Positions 36,473 through 48,062 of a DNA stretch of 64,000 bases are shown here, one piece after another. The stretch comes from Paenibacillus herberti. GTDB taxonomy: Bacteria > Bacillota > Bacilli > Paenibacillales > Paenibacillaceae. Both the position numbers and the translations under genes were made by a program. The stretch is taken from positions 3,021 to 67,020 of the forward strand of contig NZ_NMUQ01000001.1 in the NCBI RefSeq assembly GCF_002233675.1. Direction: 5' to 3'. Within the stretch, counting starts at the first letter, position 1, and every line of letters starts with the position of its first letter. The notes under the pieces are model-generated. The model ran no database searches and was not told where the DNA came from. It saw nothing but the letters and a program-made list of their open reading frames with translations.

Positions 36473-37252
36473 ATGGCAACGCAATTCACGATTGAAGGAC
36501 TTAAGGCAGAGATCGAAGGCAAGGAAATTCTCAAGGGGGTTAGCCTCAGCATGAAGGGCGGAGAGATCCACGCGATCATGGGCCCGAACGGTACAGGTAA
36601 AAGTACGCTGGCTTCCGCACTGATGGGTCATCCCAAATATGAAGTGACTGCTGGCACCGCTGAGCTGAACGGCGAAGATGTACTGGAGATGGGCGTCGAT
36701 GAGCGCGCTCTTGCTGGTCTTTTCTTGGCGATGCAGTACCCGAGCGAAATTACGGGCGTTACGAACTCCGACTTCCTGCGCAGTGCGATCAACGCACGCC
36801 GTGAGGAAGGCAATGAGATCAGCCTGATCAAGTTCATCCGTCAGATGGAAGGCAAGATGAAGGAGCTTGAGATGAACCCTGAGTTCGCTCACCGCTACCT
36901 GAACGAAGGTTTCTCCGGCGGCGAAAAGAAACGTAATGAGATTCTGCAGATGATGCTGCTGGATCCGAAGGTCGTTATTCTTGACGAAATCGACTCTGGT
37001 CTCGACATCGATGCGCTCAAAGTTGTTGCCCAAGGCGTCAACGCTATGCGTGCCGACGACCGTGCGTTCCTGATCATCACTCATTATCAGCGCCTGCTGG
37101 ACTATGTAAAACCAGATTTTGTACACGTAATGATGCAAGGCCGCATCGTTAAGTCCGGCGGACCGGAGCTGGCGGAGCGCCTTGAGGCAGAAGGTTATGA
37201 CTGGGTCAAGGTTGAGCTCGGTATCGTAGACGAAACAGTCGGCCAGGCCTAA
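36473..37252 (+). CDS. sufC: Fe-S cluster assembly ATPase SufC
   Basis: A 259-residue ABC-type ATPase. Walker A GPNGTGKST, signature FSGGEKKRNE and Walker B VVILDEIDSGLD are intact. SufC forms the SufBCD scaffold, using ATP to drive cluster assembly. First gene of sufCDSUB. The ATG 10 bases after AAGGGAG is chosen; the upstream frame extension is not protein-like. sufD follows after 18 bases. Confidence 0.96.
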   Translation: MATQFTIEGLKAEIEGKEILKGVSLSMKGGEIHAIMGPNGTGKSTLASALMGHPKYEVTAGTAELNGEDVLEMGVDERALAGLFLAMQYPSEITGVTNSDFLRSAINARREEGNEISLIKFIRQMEGKMKELEMNPEFAHRYLNEGFSGGEKKRNEILQMMLLDPKVVILDEIDSGLDIDALKVVAQGVNAMRADDRAFLIITHYQRLLDYVKPDFVHVMMQGRIVKSGGPELAERLEAEGYDWVKVELGIVDETVGQA

Positions 37253-37270
37253 TAGACGGGAGGGAATAAG

Positions 37271-40213
<2,943 letters not shown>

Positions 40214-40246
40214 GGCCAAGCTGCATAACAAGGAGTGTGACCAATC

Positions 40247-41644
40247 ATGGCAAAATCAATGCCGGAGATGGAAGAATATAAATATGGATTCCGCGACGAG
40301 CACAAGTCGATTTTCCAATCAGGCAAGGGCCTGACGGAGGAAGTCGTTCGTACGATTTCCGAAATGAAAGGCGAGCCGGAGTGGATGTTGAAATTCCGTC
40401 TCAAAGCGTTGGAACAATTCAACAAAATGCCGATGCCTAGTTGGGGCGGAGACATGGACGATCTGGATTTCAACGACATTCAGTACTATGTCAAGCCATC
40501 CGAGAGACAAGGCAAGACTTGGGAAGAAGTTCCTCAAGAAATCAAGGAAACGTTCGACAAACTCGGTATTCCTGAGGCGGAGCAGAAGTTCCTCGCAGGT
40601 GTTTCCGCACAGTACGAGTCCGAGGTTGTTTATCACAGCATGCAGGAAGATCTGGAGAAGCAAGGCGTTCTCTTCATGGATACCGATACGGCGCTGCGCG
40701 AGCATCCAGAAATCATACGCGAGCACTTAGCTACTGTTATTCCTACAACAGACAACAAATTCTCGGCGCTTAACAGCGCTGTCTGGTCTGGCGGCAGCTT
40801 CATCTATGTGCCGAAGGGCGTAAAGTGTGAGATTCCGCTGCAGGCGTACTTCCGGATCAATTCCGAGAATATGGGCCAATTCGAGCGTACACTTATCATT
40901 GCTGATGAAGATAGCTTTGTGCACTATGTTGAGGGCTGCACGGCTCCGGTATATAGCACAAACTCCCTGCATAGCGCAGTTGTAGAAATCATCGTCAAAA
41001 AGAACGCTCGCGTTCGTTACACGACGATTCAGAACTGGGCGCCAAACATCTACAACCTCGTAACCAAACGTGCGGTTGCTGATGAGAATGCAACGATGGA
41101 GTGGGTCGACGGTAACATCGGCTCTAAGCTCACCATGAAGTATCCAGCAGTCATCCTGCGTGGTCGCGGTGCAAAAGGCATGGTATTGTCCATCGCCGTT
41201 GCCGGCAAAGGCCAACATCAGGATGCCGGCGCGAAGATGATCCACCTGGCGCCGGATACGACGTCAACGATCGTTTCCAAGTCGATCTCCAAACATGGCG
41301 GCAAAGTAACGTACCGTGGTCTTTGCTCGTTCGGCCGCAACGCCGAGGGCGCCAAGGCGAACATCAAATGCGATACGCTCATTCTCGACAACCTGTCGAC
41401 GTCCGACACAATCCCGTACAACGAGATTCTGAACGACAACATCACGCTTGAGCATGAGGCGACTGTATCCAAGGTTTCCGAGGATCAACTGTTCTATCTG
41501 ATGAGCCGTGGTCTTAGCGAAGCGGAAGCAACGCAAATGATCGTCATGGGCTTCATCGAGCCATTCACGAAGGAACTGCCGATGGAGTATGCGGTTGAGA
41601 TGAACCGTCTCATCAAGTTCGAGATGGAAGGTTCAATCGGTTAA
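40247..41644 (+). CDS. sufB: Fe-S cluster assembly scaffold SufB
   Basis: A 465-residue SufB, the main scaffold subunit on which clusters are built before transfer to targets. The strongly conserved stretches [28 protein letters not shown] and [20 protein letters not shown] are visible. AAGGAG precedes the ATG. Last gene of the operon, with a terminator 15 bases beyond the stop. Confidence 0.97.
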   Translation: MAKSMPEMEEYKYGFRDEHKSIFQSGKGLTEEVVRTISEMKGEPEWMLKFRLKALEQFNKMPMPSWGGDMDDLDFNDIQYYVKPSERQGKTWEEVPQEIKETFDKLGIPEAEQKFLAGVSAQYESEVVYHSMQEDLEKQGVLFMDTDTALREHPEIIREHLATVIPTTDNKFSALNSAVWSGGSFIYVPKGVKCEIPLQAYFRINSENMGQFERTLIIADEDSFVHYVEGCTAPVYSTNSLHSAVVEIIVKKNARVRYTTIQNWAPNIYNLVTKRAVADENATMEWVDGNIGSKLTMKYPAVILRGRGAKGMVLSIAVAGKGQHQDAGAKMIHLAPDTTSTIVSKSISKHGGKVTYRGLCSFGRNAEGAKANIKCDTLILDNLSTSDTIPYNEILNDNITLEHEATVSKVSEDQLFYLMSRGLSEAEATQMIVMGFIEPFTKELPMEYAVEMNRLIKFEMEGSIG

Positions 41645-41659
41645 ACCCTTTATGTAGGA

Positions 41660-41692
41660 GGCGAACTTTTAAAGTTCGCCTTCTTCTTTTTT
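41660..41692 (+). terminator. suf operon terminator
   Basis: GGCGAACTTT pairs with AAAGTTCGCC around a one-base centre, followed by a T-rich run that overlaps the 3' end of the next, convergent gene. Confidence 0.88.
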
Positions 41693-42161
41693 ATAACGAA
41701 CGGAATATTGTAATATCGTTGTGGCGAGAGGATGAGTCAAGAAAGTCAGAGCTGATAGAAACGTCTGTAGAACTATAGGGCCCTCCATATAGATTCATCT
41801 TAATGGTAACGGTTGTATAACTACCCGTGGGAATGTTGACTCTGTAAACAGCGGTACCAGTAGTTTTTTTAAATACAGCAGTGTTAACTTGAAAATTATA
41901 ATAGCTACCTGGAGGGATGATATGCGGGAGAGGGGAAGGCGACTCAAAATTTCCTGTCAGTGAAGTGGACTCCATGCTCAAAAATGTTATTTCGTTGTAG
42001 ACGTTAAACGATACGCTTCCCGCTGATGAGATGTTATCCGGCTCGTTGCCGACAGAGTTGCCAAAGACTTGGGTAACGATAACAAGTAAAATAAATAAAA
42101 CCAGAATGATACCGAGACTTGAATCTCTGAACCGGCTAATTTCTAATTTTTTTCGATCCAT
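41691..42161 (-). CDS. hypothetical single-pass membrane protein
   Basis: A 156-residue protein. A short basic N-terminus is followed by one membrane segment (SSLGIILVLFILLVIVTQVF) and an extracytoplasmic domain rich in Ser, Thr and aromatic residues, probably beta-rich. The membrane segment recurs in the relic at 3.3-3.4 kb, so this is a small family in the genome. Ribosome binding site TTTAGGAGC. It lies between the suf operon and the phage-like element; function unknown. Confidence 0.65.
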   Translation of the reverse strand: MDRKKLEISRFRDSSLGIILVLFILLVIVTQVFGNSVGNEPDNISSAGSVSFNVYNEITFLSMESTSLTGNFESPSPLPHIIPPGSYYNFQVNTAVFKKTTGTAVYRVNIPTGSYTTVTIKMNLYGGPYSSTDVSISSDFLDSSSRHNDITIFRSL

Positions 42162-42361
42162 TCTATTTGCTCCTAAACTAGGGAATGTTATATGAATATT
42201 CTATGCGGAGGAAGTAGTTTTGATCGTAGGCTCTAGTCTGTTTAAAAGATGATACCTTCCGAGTACTGATTAGAGAGTACCCCGTCAGACCGTCAACCTG
42301 TGGCGCGGTCGGTATTTTTCGTTTATTTGATGTAGGTCAAAACGAGACTAAACTAATAGAG

Positions 42362-42383
42362 GAGCCTGCCGAATGGCAGGCTC
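42362..42383. terminator. hairpin downstream of the ImmA-like gene
   Basis: GAGCCTGCC and GGCAGGCTC form a perfect 9-bp stem with a 4-base loop directly after the ImmA-like gene stop. The following T run is weak on both strands. Confidence 0.6.
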
Positions 42384-42396
42384 TATTTGCTCTAAT

Positions 42397-42879
42397 TTAG
42401 CGTTTTGAGGTATCGAATATTTCTGCGACTCCGAGCGGATCGAAGTAAATCGTAAACCGGCCGAGGACGATCATCTGGCCGTATTTTTCCTGGTAGTGGA
42501 AGATGGATTCCTTCAAAAACTCTTCTGTAACCTCCAAAAAATCGGCGATCTCAAAGGCGTTGCGGCAGCCACCGATGTAAGCCCGCACGAGCTCGGACAA
42601 AGGAATGAGCTTTTCAAATCCCCAATTGCGGGCGCGCTTTTCCTGTTTGCGGTTCACAAGAGTGGACTGATCGGTAATATCCCCGGCTGAAGTGTAGTAA
42701 TGGCCAAGCTCCTCCGCTAAGATACAGGCCTTCTCCGATGAAGTCCGCAGACTCCGGCTCAGAAGAATCGCTTGAACCGCTTTTGTTTCGACGTATAGTC
42801 CCTTAATTTTGTCGGGAAGATCAGCTTGCTCGCTCAGGAGTACAGGCGTTTCCCGCAGCAAGCTCTCGTATTTGGACAT
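42397..42879 (-). CDS. ImmA/IrrE-family phage metalloprotease (XkdA-like)
   Basis: A 160-residue protein of the ImmA/IrrE/XkdA group. The family zinc site, normally HExxH, reads LAEELGHYYTSAGDI: the first His is Glu, as in many phage-type members. ImmA-type proteases cut the Xre-type repressor to induce ICEBs1 and related elements. It lies 16 bases downstream of the repressor gene, the PBSX arrangement (xkdA with xre). GGGGAGAGG precedes the ATG. Confidence 0.85.
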   Translation of the reverse strand: MSKYESLLRETPVLLSEQADLPDKIKGLYVETKAVQAILLSRSLRTSSEKACILAEELGHYYTSAGDITDQSTLVNRKQEKRARNWGFEKLIPLSELVRAYIGGCRNAFEIADFLEVTEEFLKESIFHYQEKYGQMIVLGRFTIYFDPLGVAEIFDTSKR

Positions 42880-42894
42880 AACCTCTCCCCTAGA

Positions 42895-43254
42895 TTATTT
42901 TTTGGCTAATGCGATGCGCAGCGCCAGCTTGATTTGATCGAGTTCTTGCCCCGATAACGGCCCCTCATGTCCAATGCGATGCGCCGCCAGCGTCAAAATC
43001 TGCTCCTCCGTCAGCTCATGCCCGATATCCTGCAGACTTTTGGGCGGCGCGGGCTGACTGATGCCGCTCAGCAAATAATCCGAGGTGACATTCAAAATCT
43101 CGGCCAGTTGGCTGAGTTTGTCGCTTGGAGGGGCGCTTTTGTCCCGCTCATAACTAGATATATTGGCTTCCGTCATTTGAAGCTTCGCGGCTAGCTGCAT
43201 TTGGGTCAAACCTCGTTTGATCCGGTACTCTCGAATCCTTTTGCCAAGCGACAT
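42895..43254 (-). CDS. Xre-family phage repressor
   Basis: A 119-residue repressor. The N-terminal HTH (RIREYRIKRGLTQMQLAAKL and NISSYERDKSAPP) is followed by a C-terminal helical oligomerisation part. As in PBSX, the repressor is expected to keep the tail operon silent until DNA damage. The intergenic region upstream carries two perfect CTCAAAT-N3-ATTTGAG palindromes, probable operators. Confidence 0.88.
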   Translation of the reverse strand: MSLGKRIREYRIKRGLTQMQLAAKLQMTEANISSYERDKSAPPSDKLSQLAEILNVTSDYLLSGISQPAPPKSLQDIGHELTEEQILTLAAHRIGHEGPLSGQELDQIKLALRIALAKK

Positions 43255-43301
43255 CGTTGCATTCTCCCCCTTATTTTCCCATGAGTTGAGACAAACTATT
43301 G

Positions 43302-43532
43302 CTCAAATATAATTTGAGTGATATAGTAGGTCTCAGATGATTTATTGCTATCGGACTCCTCGATTGCCAGCTTATTCAAGTGAAAGGCGGGATAATGGGC
43401 AGGATACGGAGCCGGACTCAAATTATTTTTTATTTTAATATCTATTATAAAAGAGAAGAACACAAAGCGCAAGATGATTTCGAGAACATCTGTGCTTATT
43501 TATTCGTGATCCAAACTCAAATCTAATTTGAG
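43302..43532. promoter_or_regulatory. Xre operator candidates (two 17-bp palindromes)
   Basis: CTCAAATATAATTTGAG (43302-43318) and CTCAAATCTAATTTGAG (43516-43532) are perfect 7-3-7 palindromes. Half-sites CTCAAAT at 43418 and ATTTGAG near 43578 lie between or beside them. The 414-base gap between xre and the transposase holds nothing else recognised. Confidence 0.7.
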
Positions 43533-43589
43533 TAAAGGCCAGCTACTTAATAAAAGGAGCTATTCCTGTAATGAAGTAATTTGAGCTTT

Positions 43590-45190
43590 GAGCAAAAAAG
43601 CGCCACTTAGTATACTGGGAATCGTGTTCCGCCAAAGAACAAATTCCAATACGAAAGAGGCGCTCATTATGAAGTATAAATTGAAGCAGAAACAGAATCA
43701 ACGTATCACACGAATTAACGAAGCAACACTGGTTGTCGGAGCAGATATTGCCAAGAAGGTTCATGTCGCTCGTGCGGTAGACTTTCGAGGGATCGAACTC
43801 GGCAAAGATTGCGTCTTCCATAATGACGCAGAAGGGTTGACGAAGCTATCGGCGTGGATGAAAGAGCTCGGGCAAGCACACGGCAAGACCGAAATCATGT
43901 TTGGCATCGAGCCTACCGGACACTACTGGTTTCCTCTCGCAGCTTTCTTGCAAGAACAAGGGATTCAAGTCGTTGTCGTCAATCCGTCTCATGTAAATAA
44001 GACGAAAGAGCTTGAGGACAATTCGCCGACGAAAAGCGATTACAAGGACGCGAAAGTCATCGCCGATTTGATTCGGAACGGGAAGTACTCCGAACCTAAA
44101 CTACCGACCAAGGAATACGCGGATTTGCGCATCCTCATGAATTTGCGTGAGAAAGTATCTGCAAGCCTAACGCAAGCAAAAGGGCGCATCGGCAATTGGT
44201 TCGACCGGTTTTTCCCGGAGTACTCCCGTGTCTTCAAGAATTGGGATGGGAAAGCGTCGCTCATGAGCATGCGGAAGTTTCCGTTGCCCGCCGACATCGT
44301 CGCTATGGGAGCCAGAGACGTCCTGGCCCACTGGAAGACGGATGTGAAGCGCGGCGTAGGGATCAAGCGCGCGGAAGCGCTACTCGTTGCTGCCACCACT
44401 TCCATCGGTCTGACGGAGGGAACGGTTGCAGCACGAATGGAGCTTAGCACGCTCCTGAGCCAGTTCGAGCTTTTCAGCGAACAGCTCGAACAAATCATGG
44501 AGCAAGTCATGGTGATCCTGGATAGCATTCCGGGAGCCGCACAAATGCTGACCGTACCGGGAGTTGGAGCGATCACCGTCGCTGGATTTTTAGCGGAAGT
44601 TGGGGATTTGAACAACTACGATCACGGTCAACAAATCATTCGACTGGCAGGGCTGAATCTCAAAGAGAACAGCTCCGGCAAGCGCAAAGGCAGAACCTCC
44701 ATTACCAAACGAGGGCGATCGCGGCTTAGGGCGCTGTTGTTCCGCGCGGTAATGCCGATGGTGGCGAAGAACGAGGCGTTCAAAGCGCTGCACAAGCACT
44801 ATACAACGCGAAGTCAGAATCCGCTGAAGAAGAAACAATCGCTCATCGCCTTGTGCGGGAAGTTGATTCGGGTCTTGCATACGCTTGGAACCAAACAGAA
44901 GGCATACAACGCTGTAGATGTAATCGGGCCGGTTCGACAGTCTCAGATGCACCAAGCGGCTGCTTAAGCAAGAAGCACAACTCCTGGACATTTACGATTC
45001 AACGTAAGCAACGAAGACAACGGAAGCACCGGAGAAGCCGAAGCACAATATTCCATAAGGGCAACGACCCCGTAAAGGAGCAAGAATCGGCATCCACCCC
45101 TTGAGAGGTAGAACGAAGGAATGTAAGGGCATAGACCCAGCGTGACATGGGAGGGTAAACCCCGAGGGCGAAATGTGGAGATCCACTGTG
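43590..45190 (+). mobile_element. IS110-family insertion sequence (boundaries approximate)
   Basis: The transposase gene is intact. Noncoding flanks of about 80 bases upstream (with an AGCGCC/GGCGCT stem at 43599-43662) and about 220 bases downstream (GGGTAAACCCC and GTGGAGATCCAC folds) may hold the bridge RNA known from IS110 elements. No terminal inverted repeats or target duplication are expected for this family, so the ends cannot be fixed by eye. Confidence 0.6.
43669..44967 (+). CDS. IS110-family transposase (DEDD recombinase)
   Basis: A 432-residue transposase. The N-terminal RuvC-like DEDD catalytic residues lie in VVGADIAKKVHVA, GIEPTGHYWF and SPTKSDYKDAKVIADL. The C-terminal domain holds PGVGAITVAGFLAEVG and the conserved serine region NSSGKRKGRTSITKRG. 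IS110 enzymes use a bridge RNA to choose donor and target. The reading frame is intact, so the element could be active. It has inserted beside the Xre operator region of the phage-like element. Confidence 0.93.
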   Translation: MKYKLKQKQNQRITRINEATLVVGADIAKKVHVARAVDFRGIELGKDCVFHNDAEGLTKLSAWMKELGQAHGKTEIMFGIEPTGHYWFPLAAFLQEQGIQVVVVNPSHVNKTKELEDNSPTKSDYKDAKVIADLIRNGKYSEPKLPTKEYADLRILMNLREKVSASLTQAKGRIGNWFDRFFPEYSRVFKNWDGKASLMSMRKFPLPADIVAMGARDVLAHWKTDVKRGVGIKRAEALLVAATTSIGLTEGTVAARMELSTLLSQFELFSEQLEQIMEQVMVILDSIPGAAQMLTVPGVGAITVAGFLAEVGDLNNYDHGQQIIRLAGLNLKENSSGKRKGRTSITKRGRSRLRALLFRAVMPMVAKNEAFKALHKHYTTRSQNPLKKKQSLIALCGKLIRVLHTLGTKQKAYNAVDVIGPVRQSQMHQAAA

Positions 45191-45379
45191 CGATCATATC
45201 CACCATCTCACAGTTTTGGACCCCTAAGCGATCCTAAACTCTGTTCCCGCCTACGCGCTTACAGGAAATCTGGGTGCAGATCACCTTCTCCACCAATACC
45301 TCTTCAAATGTCGAAGTTGAAATACTGCGAATTAGCGAGAAAACAGGAGAAAACATTACTTTATAGTGGGAGGAAGGAA

Positions 45380-46084
45380 ATGATGTTAACAAGCGAAGCT
45401 TTAATCGGGGGCATCGGCTCCGCCTTGCGCAAACCGCTAGATGAGCTTATCGACGAGCTGAACAATAAACAGGTGGAGAGTCTCGTGCATGACGAGGCCC
45501 AAAGATACCGCGAGCTGAAGCTGCAGATTAAGGTTCTCGGCAATTATTCCGTTGGTGCGGGACTGACCGTTAGCCGCCTCAATCAGGAGGATCAGCTTCA
45601 GGATCTTCATCGGCGTTTGCGGACAATGCCGTCCTATATGTATTTGAATAAACATGAGCAAAAGTTGGAGACGATTGCCCACGCCTATTTGGATAAATAT
45701 CCTACCGGAACAAAAAGCCAGCTCGCATCTATCCCCCGCAAGGGCAACGATTTGGAGGATGATCGGCTGCTCAGAGAGCTAAGGGGCAAGCTTGAAAAGG
45801 TCATTGAAGCCCGTGCAGGCAAAATGGGGGATTACGACTCCGTGCTGGAGAGAATGGCCAAGCTTCAGGAGCTGCAAGCCGAGCAGGAGCAACTTGAAGA
45901 GGCTCTGAGTTTGCTGGAGGAGCAGAAGGACGGTTATGGCCACTTGGTCCGGCTCTATTACTTTGAGAGGAGAACGGCAGAGGCATCCGCAATGTCGTTG
46001 TGCATCTCACGCCCCACCTTTTTTCGCTGGAAGCCGGCGGCGGCAAGAATGTTTTTGAGGATACTGGAGTGGCAAAGAGAATAG
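45380..46084 (+). CDS. phage late-regulator-like protein with sigma-region-4-type HTH
   Basis: A protein of about 234 residues. It is mostly helical with a coiled-coil-like stretch near residues 175-200 (LQELQAEQEQLEEALSLLEE). The C-terminus VRLYYFERRTAEASAMSLCI-SRPTFFRW resembles the last HTH of ArpU/RinA/Xpf-type phage regulators and sigma region 4. In PBSX, Xpf switches on the late operon from this position. GGGAGGAAGG precedes two adjacent ATGs. A damaged copy of its last 174 bases lies 3.4 kb downstream. Confidence 0.65.
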   Translation: MMLTSEALIGGIGSALRKPLDELIDELNNKQVESLVHDEAQRYRELKLQIKVLGNYSVGAGLTVSRLNQEDQLQDLHRRLRTMPSYMYLNKHEQKLETIAHAYLDKYPTGTKSQLASIPRKGNDLEDDRLLRELRGKLEKVIEARAGKMGDYDSVLERMAKLQELQAEQEQLEEALSLLEEQKDGYGHLVRLYYFERRTAEASAMSLCISRPTFFRWKPAAARMFLRILEWQRE

Positions 46085-46161
46085 CTCTACAAGAGAGCGT
46101 GGAAAAAGGAATGATTCGCGTTGTTGCACTATTAAACACAACTTATATAGGCATTCGTTGG

Positions 46162-46194
46162 AGGCGAACCGCTGTAAACCTGGGTCGCCTTTTT
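46162..46194 (+). terminator. rho-independent terminator after the late-regulator-like gene
   Basis: AGGCGAACC pairs with GGGTCGCCT (one mismatch), followed by TTTT. The next 400 bases before the MarR gene contain only a GTTGCCG/CGGCAAC hairpin near 46424 and an operator; no gene was found. Confidence 0.6.
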
Positions 46195-46598
46195 GCTCAG
46201 CATTTATCAGATAAAGGATAATTCCATATCCGAGCAATCATCATAGATTTAAAAGTAGACGATCCCTTTGTATGAGTATCGTTTTTAATGAAACTGTTGT
46301 GCTCGGTTGCGCATCAATTACACGAGGGCAGGTGACCTTACTACGAAATCCATTAGCCGTTGGCGCCGTCATGTATGTCTCCACATGTGCTAGACAGACT
46401 TGGAATAATACAAAGGTTGCCGGTACGGCAACAAAGAGTTGCAGATAGCGTTGGGTTCAGGTACGATGGCGCTATGGGACATAATGTGAGTTCTCCTTCG
46501 TTTAAAAGTGTGTTGTGGTGACTACTTTATAATATAAGGAAAGCACTTTGTCTCTATTCTTTTCGAGTGTTTGAGTCAAGCTAATTTTATGATAATAT

Positions 46599-46610
46599 TT
46601 GGCATACTAA
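46599..46610. promoter_or_regulatory. MarR operator candidate
   Basis: TTGGCATACTAA is an imperfect version of the TTAGCATGCTAA palindrome found twice before the nitronate monooxygenase gene. It lies 21 bases before the MarR start codon, consistent with autoregulation. Confidence 0.55.
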
Positions 46611-46631
46611 ATATATAAAGACGGTGATTTT

Positions 46632-47051
46632 ATGATAGAAGATGAAATTAGAGAAATTTTAGATAAGGTACATGCTCAAATGCGTAGAAATTTCGCTATA
46701 GCGTTAAGATCGTTAAATTTACATGTGGGGCAAGAACATTTATTATGTCGTTTATGGAGTGGTGATGGAGTTACGCAACAACAATTATGTGAACATTTAA
46801 AATGCGAAGCTTCAACTGTCACAAATATGCTAAAAACACTTGAGAAAAATAAACTTGTATATCGCATCCGCGACGATAATGATGGGCGAATTAGCCGAGT
46901 ATTCTTGACAGAGAAGGGGAGAGAAATTAAAGAACCTATTGAAAAAATGTGGAGAGCCCAACAAGACAAGTTATTGAATGGTATTGTAACAGAAGAGCGA
47001 TTGTTATTACGAAGAATTCTGAAGCAGATGGAAAAAAATTTGTTACCGTAG
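46632..47051 (+). CDS. MarR-family transcriptional regulator
   Basis: A 139-residue winged-helix regulator. VTQQQLCEHLKCEASTVTNM is the recognition region, and the wing contains RDDNDGRISRVFLTEKG. Likely a repressor of the nitronate monooxygenase gene 1 kb downstream, because matching palindromes precede both. Codon use and base composition are more A+T-rich than in the surrounding phage-like genes, so the pair was probably acquired. The ribosome binding site is weak. Confidence 0.88.
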   Translation: MIEDEIREILDKVHAQMRRNFAIALRSLNLHVGQEHLLCRLWSGDGVTQQQLCEHLKCEASTVTNMLKTLEKNKLVYRIRDDNDGRISRVFLTEKGREIKEPIEKMWRAQQDKLLNGIVTEERLLLRRILKQMEKNLLP

Positions 47052-47137
47052 ATTGATTAAAACTAAACCAATATTTGTTACCGTAAGTTTATCTGACCAT
47101 ACTTGTGTCACCACGACACACTCCTTTTACGGAAACC

Positions 47138-47820
47138 TCAAACCATAAGTCCAGGGCGTAGTGCAGATATAGATTTGCAAGTATTGGAGATGGACCCTTG
47201 AGGAATTCCGGTCTTTGTTGGCTCCCATAGACCTTGCTCCATAATCCCGCCTTTCAGAAAACGTCTGACCAGACTTTGGATGTTAGAGTCTCCTACTCTC
47301 ACCCCGAGAAATTTCATGAGCCATTGGTGATTGACATTTGTGAAGAAGCTACGGATGTCGGCATCCACAATGTAGCTGGTTCTTTCGTATTCGATACTGC
47401 GATTCAATGCTTTTAGCGCGTTATGACAACTTCTACCAGGTCTAAAACCGTAGGACAGGTTCAAAAAGTTCTGCTCGTAAATGGATCCCGAGTGGTCTTG
47501 TGCTCTTTTCATCCTTGGGAATATAGGTTCTTTTTACAGGTTGTGGTCGGTAGCTTTTCTTCTTTAAATCGATCTACCAAGTCCTTGATGTTTGATTCCA
47601 GATTCTCCTCATACATTGCTTTTGTGACTCGATTAACCCTCGTTGCTTATTACCGTCAAGTTCAAAGTGGCATTGTGGTAGCAGTTCCTCGTTCAAGTGC
47701 CTACGCTTAACGTCTGAAATTACCTCCAGCCGTCCAAGAATCTGCTGTTGGTGGCTTGGCTATAGCCTTTTCAAGCGGGGTTTCCACCTGCTTTACTTCA
47801 CAACCTAGGCTTGGTCGCAC
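47138..47820 (-). mobile_element. group II intron relic with degenerate reverse transcriptase
   Basis: Read on the minus strand, the piece starts with GTGCGACC, the usual 5' end of a bacterial group II intron. Reverse transcriptase segments follow in different frames: AMYEENLESNIKDLVDRFKE, then KRTYIPKDEKSTRPLGI, then YGFRPGRSCHNALKAL with DADIRSFF. The frame shifts, an internal segment between RPLGI and the YGFRP block is missing, and the catalytic YxDD and maturase parts are absent. It is inactive and splits the MarR gene from its probable target. Confidence 0.82.
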
Positions 47821-47871
47821 CGAAAGTTGAGTAATTTACTTTACAAAGGGCAAAAAAATGTTACAATTCAT

Positions 47872-47982
47872 TTAGCATGCTAAGTATATAGAGGATGGTG
47901 ATATGTGTGTGTGATAGATTGCAATCAACTATATGTGGTGATTGATATGTATATTTTTTTGTGAATATATTTAGCATGCTAA
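47872..47982. promoter_or_regulatory. two MarR operator candidates (TTAGCATGCTAA)
   Basis: The perfect 12-base palindrome TTAGCATGCTAA occurs at 47872-47883 and 47971-47982, within A+T-rich sequence upstream of the nitronate monooxygenase gene. Confidence 0.7.
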
Positions 47983-48062
47983 ATAAATGAGATTTTGATT
48001 ACTTGGATGAATAGCCCTATATTTCGAACAGGTTATTTAAATCATAAGGAGTGGATAGTTTT

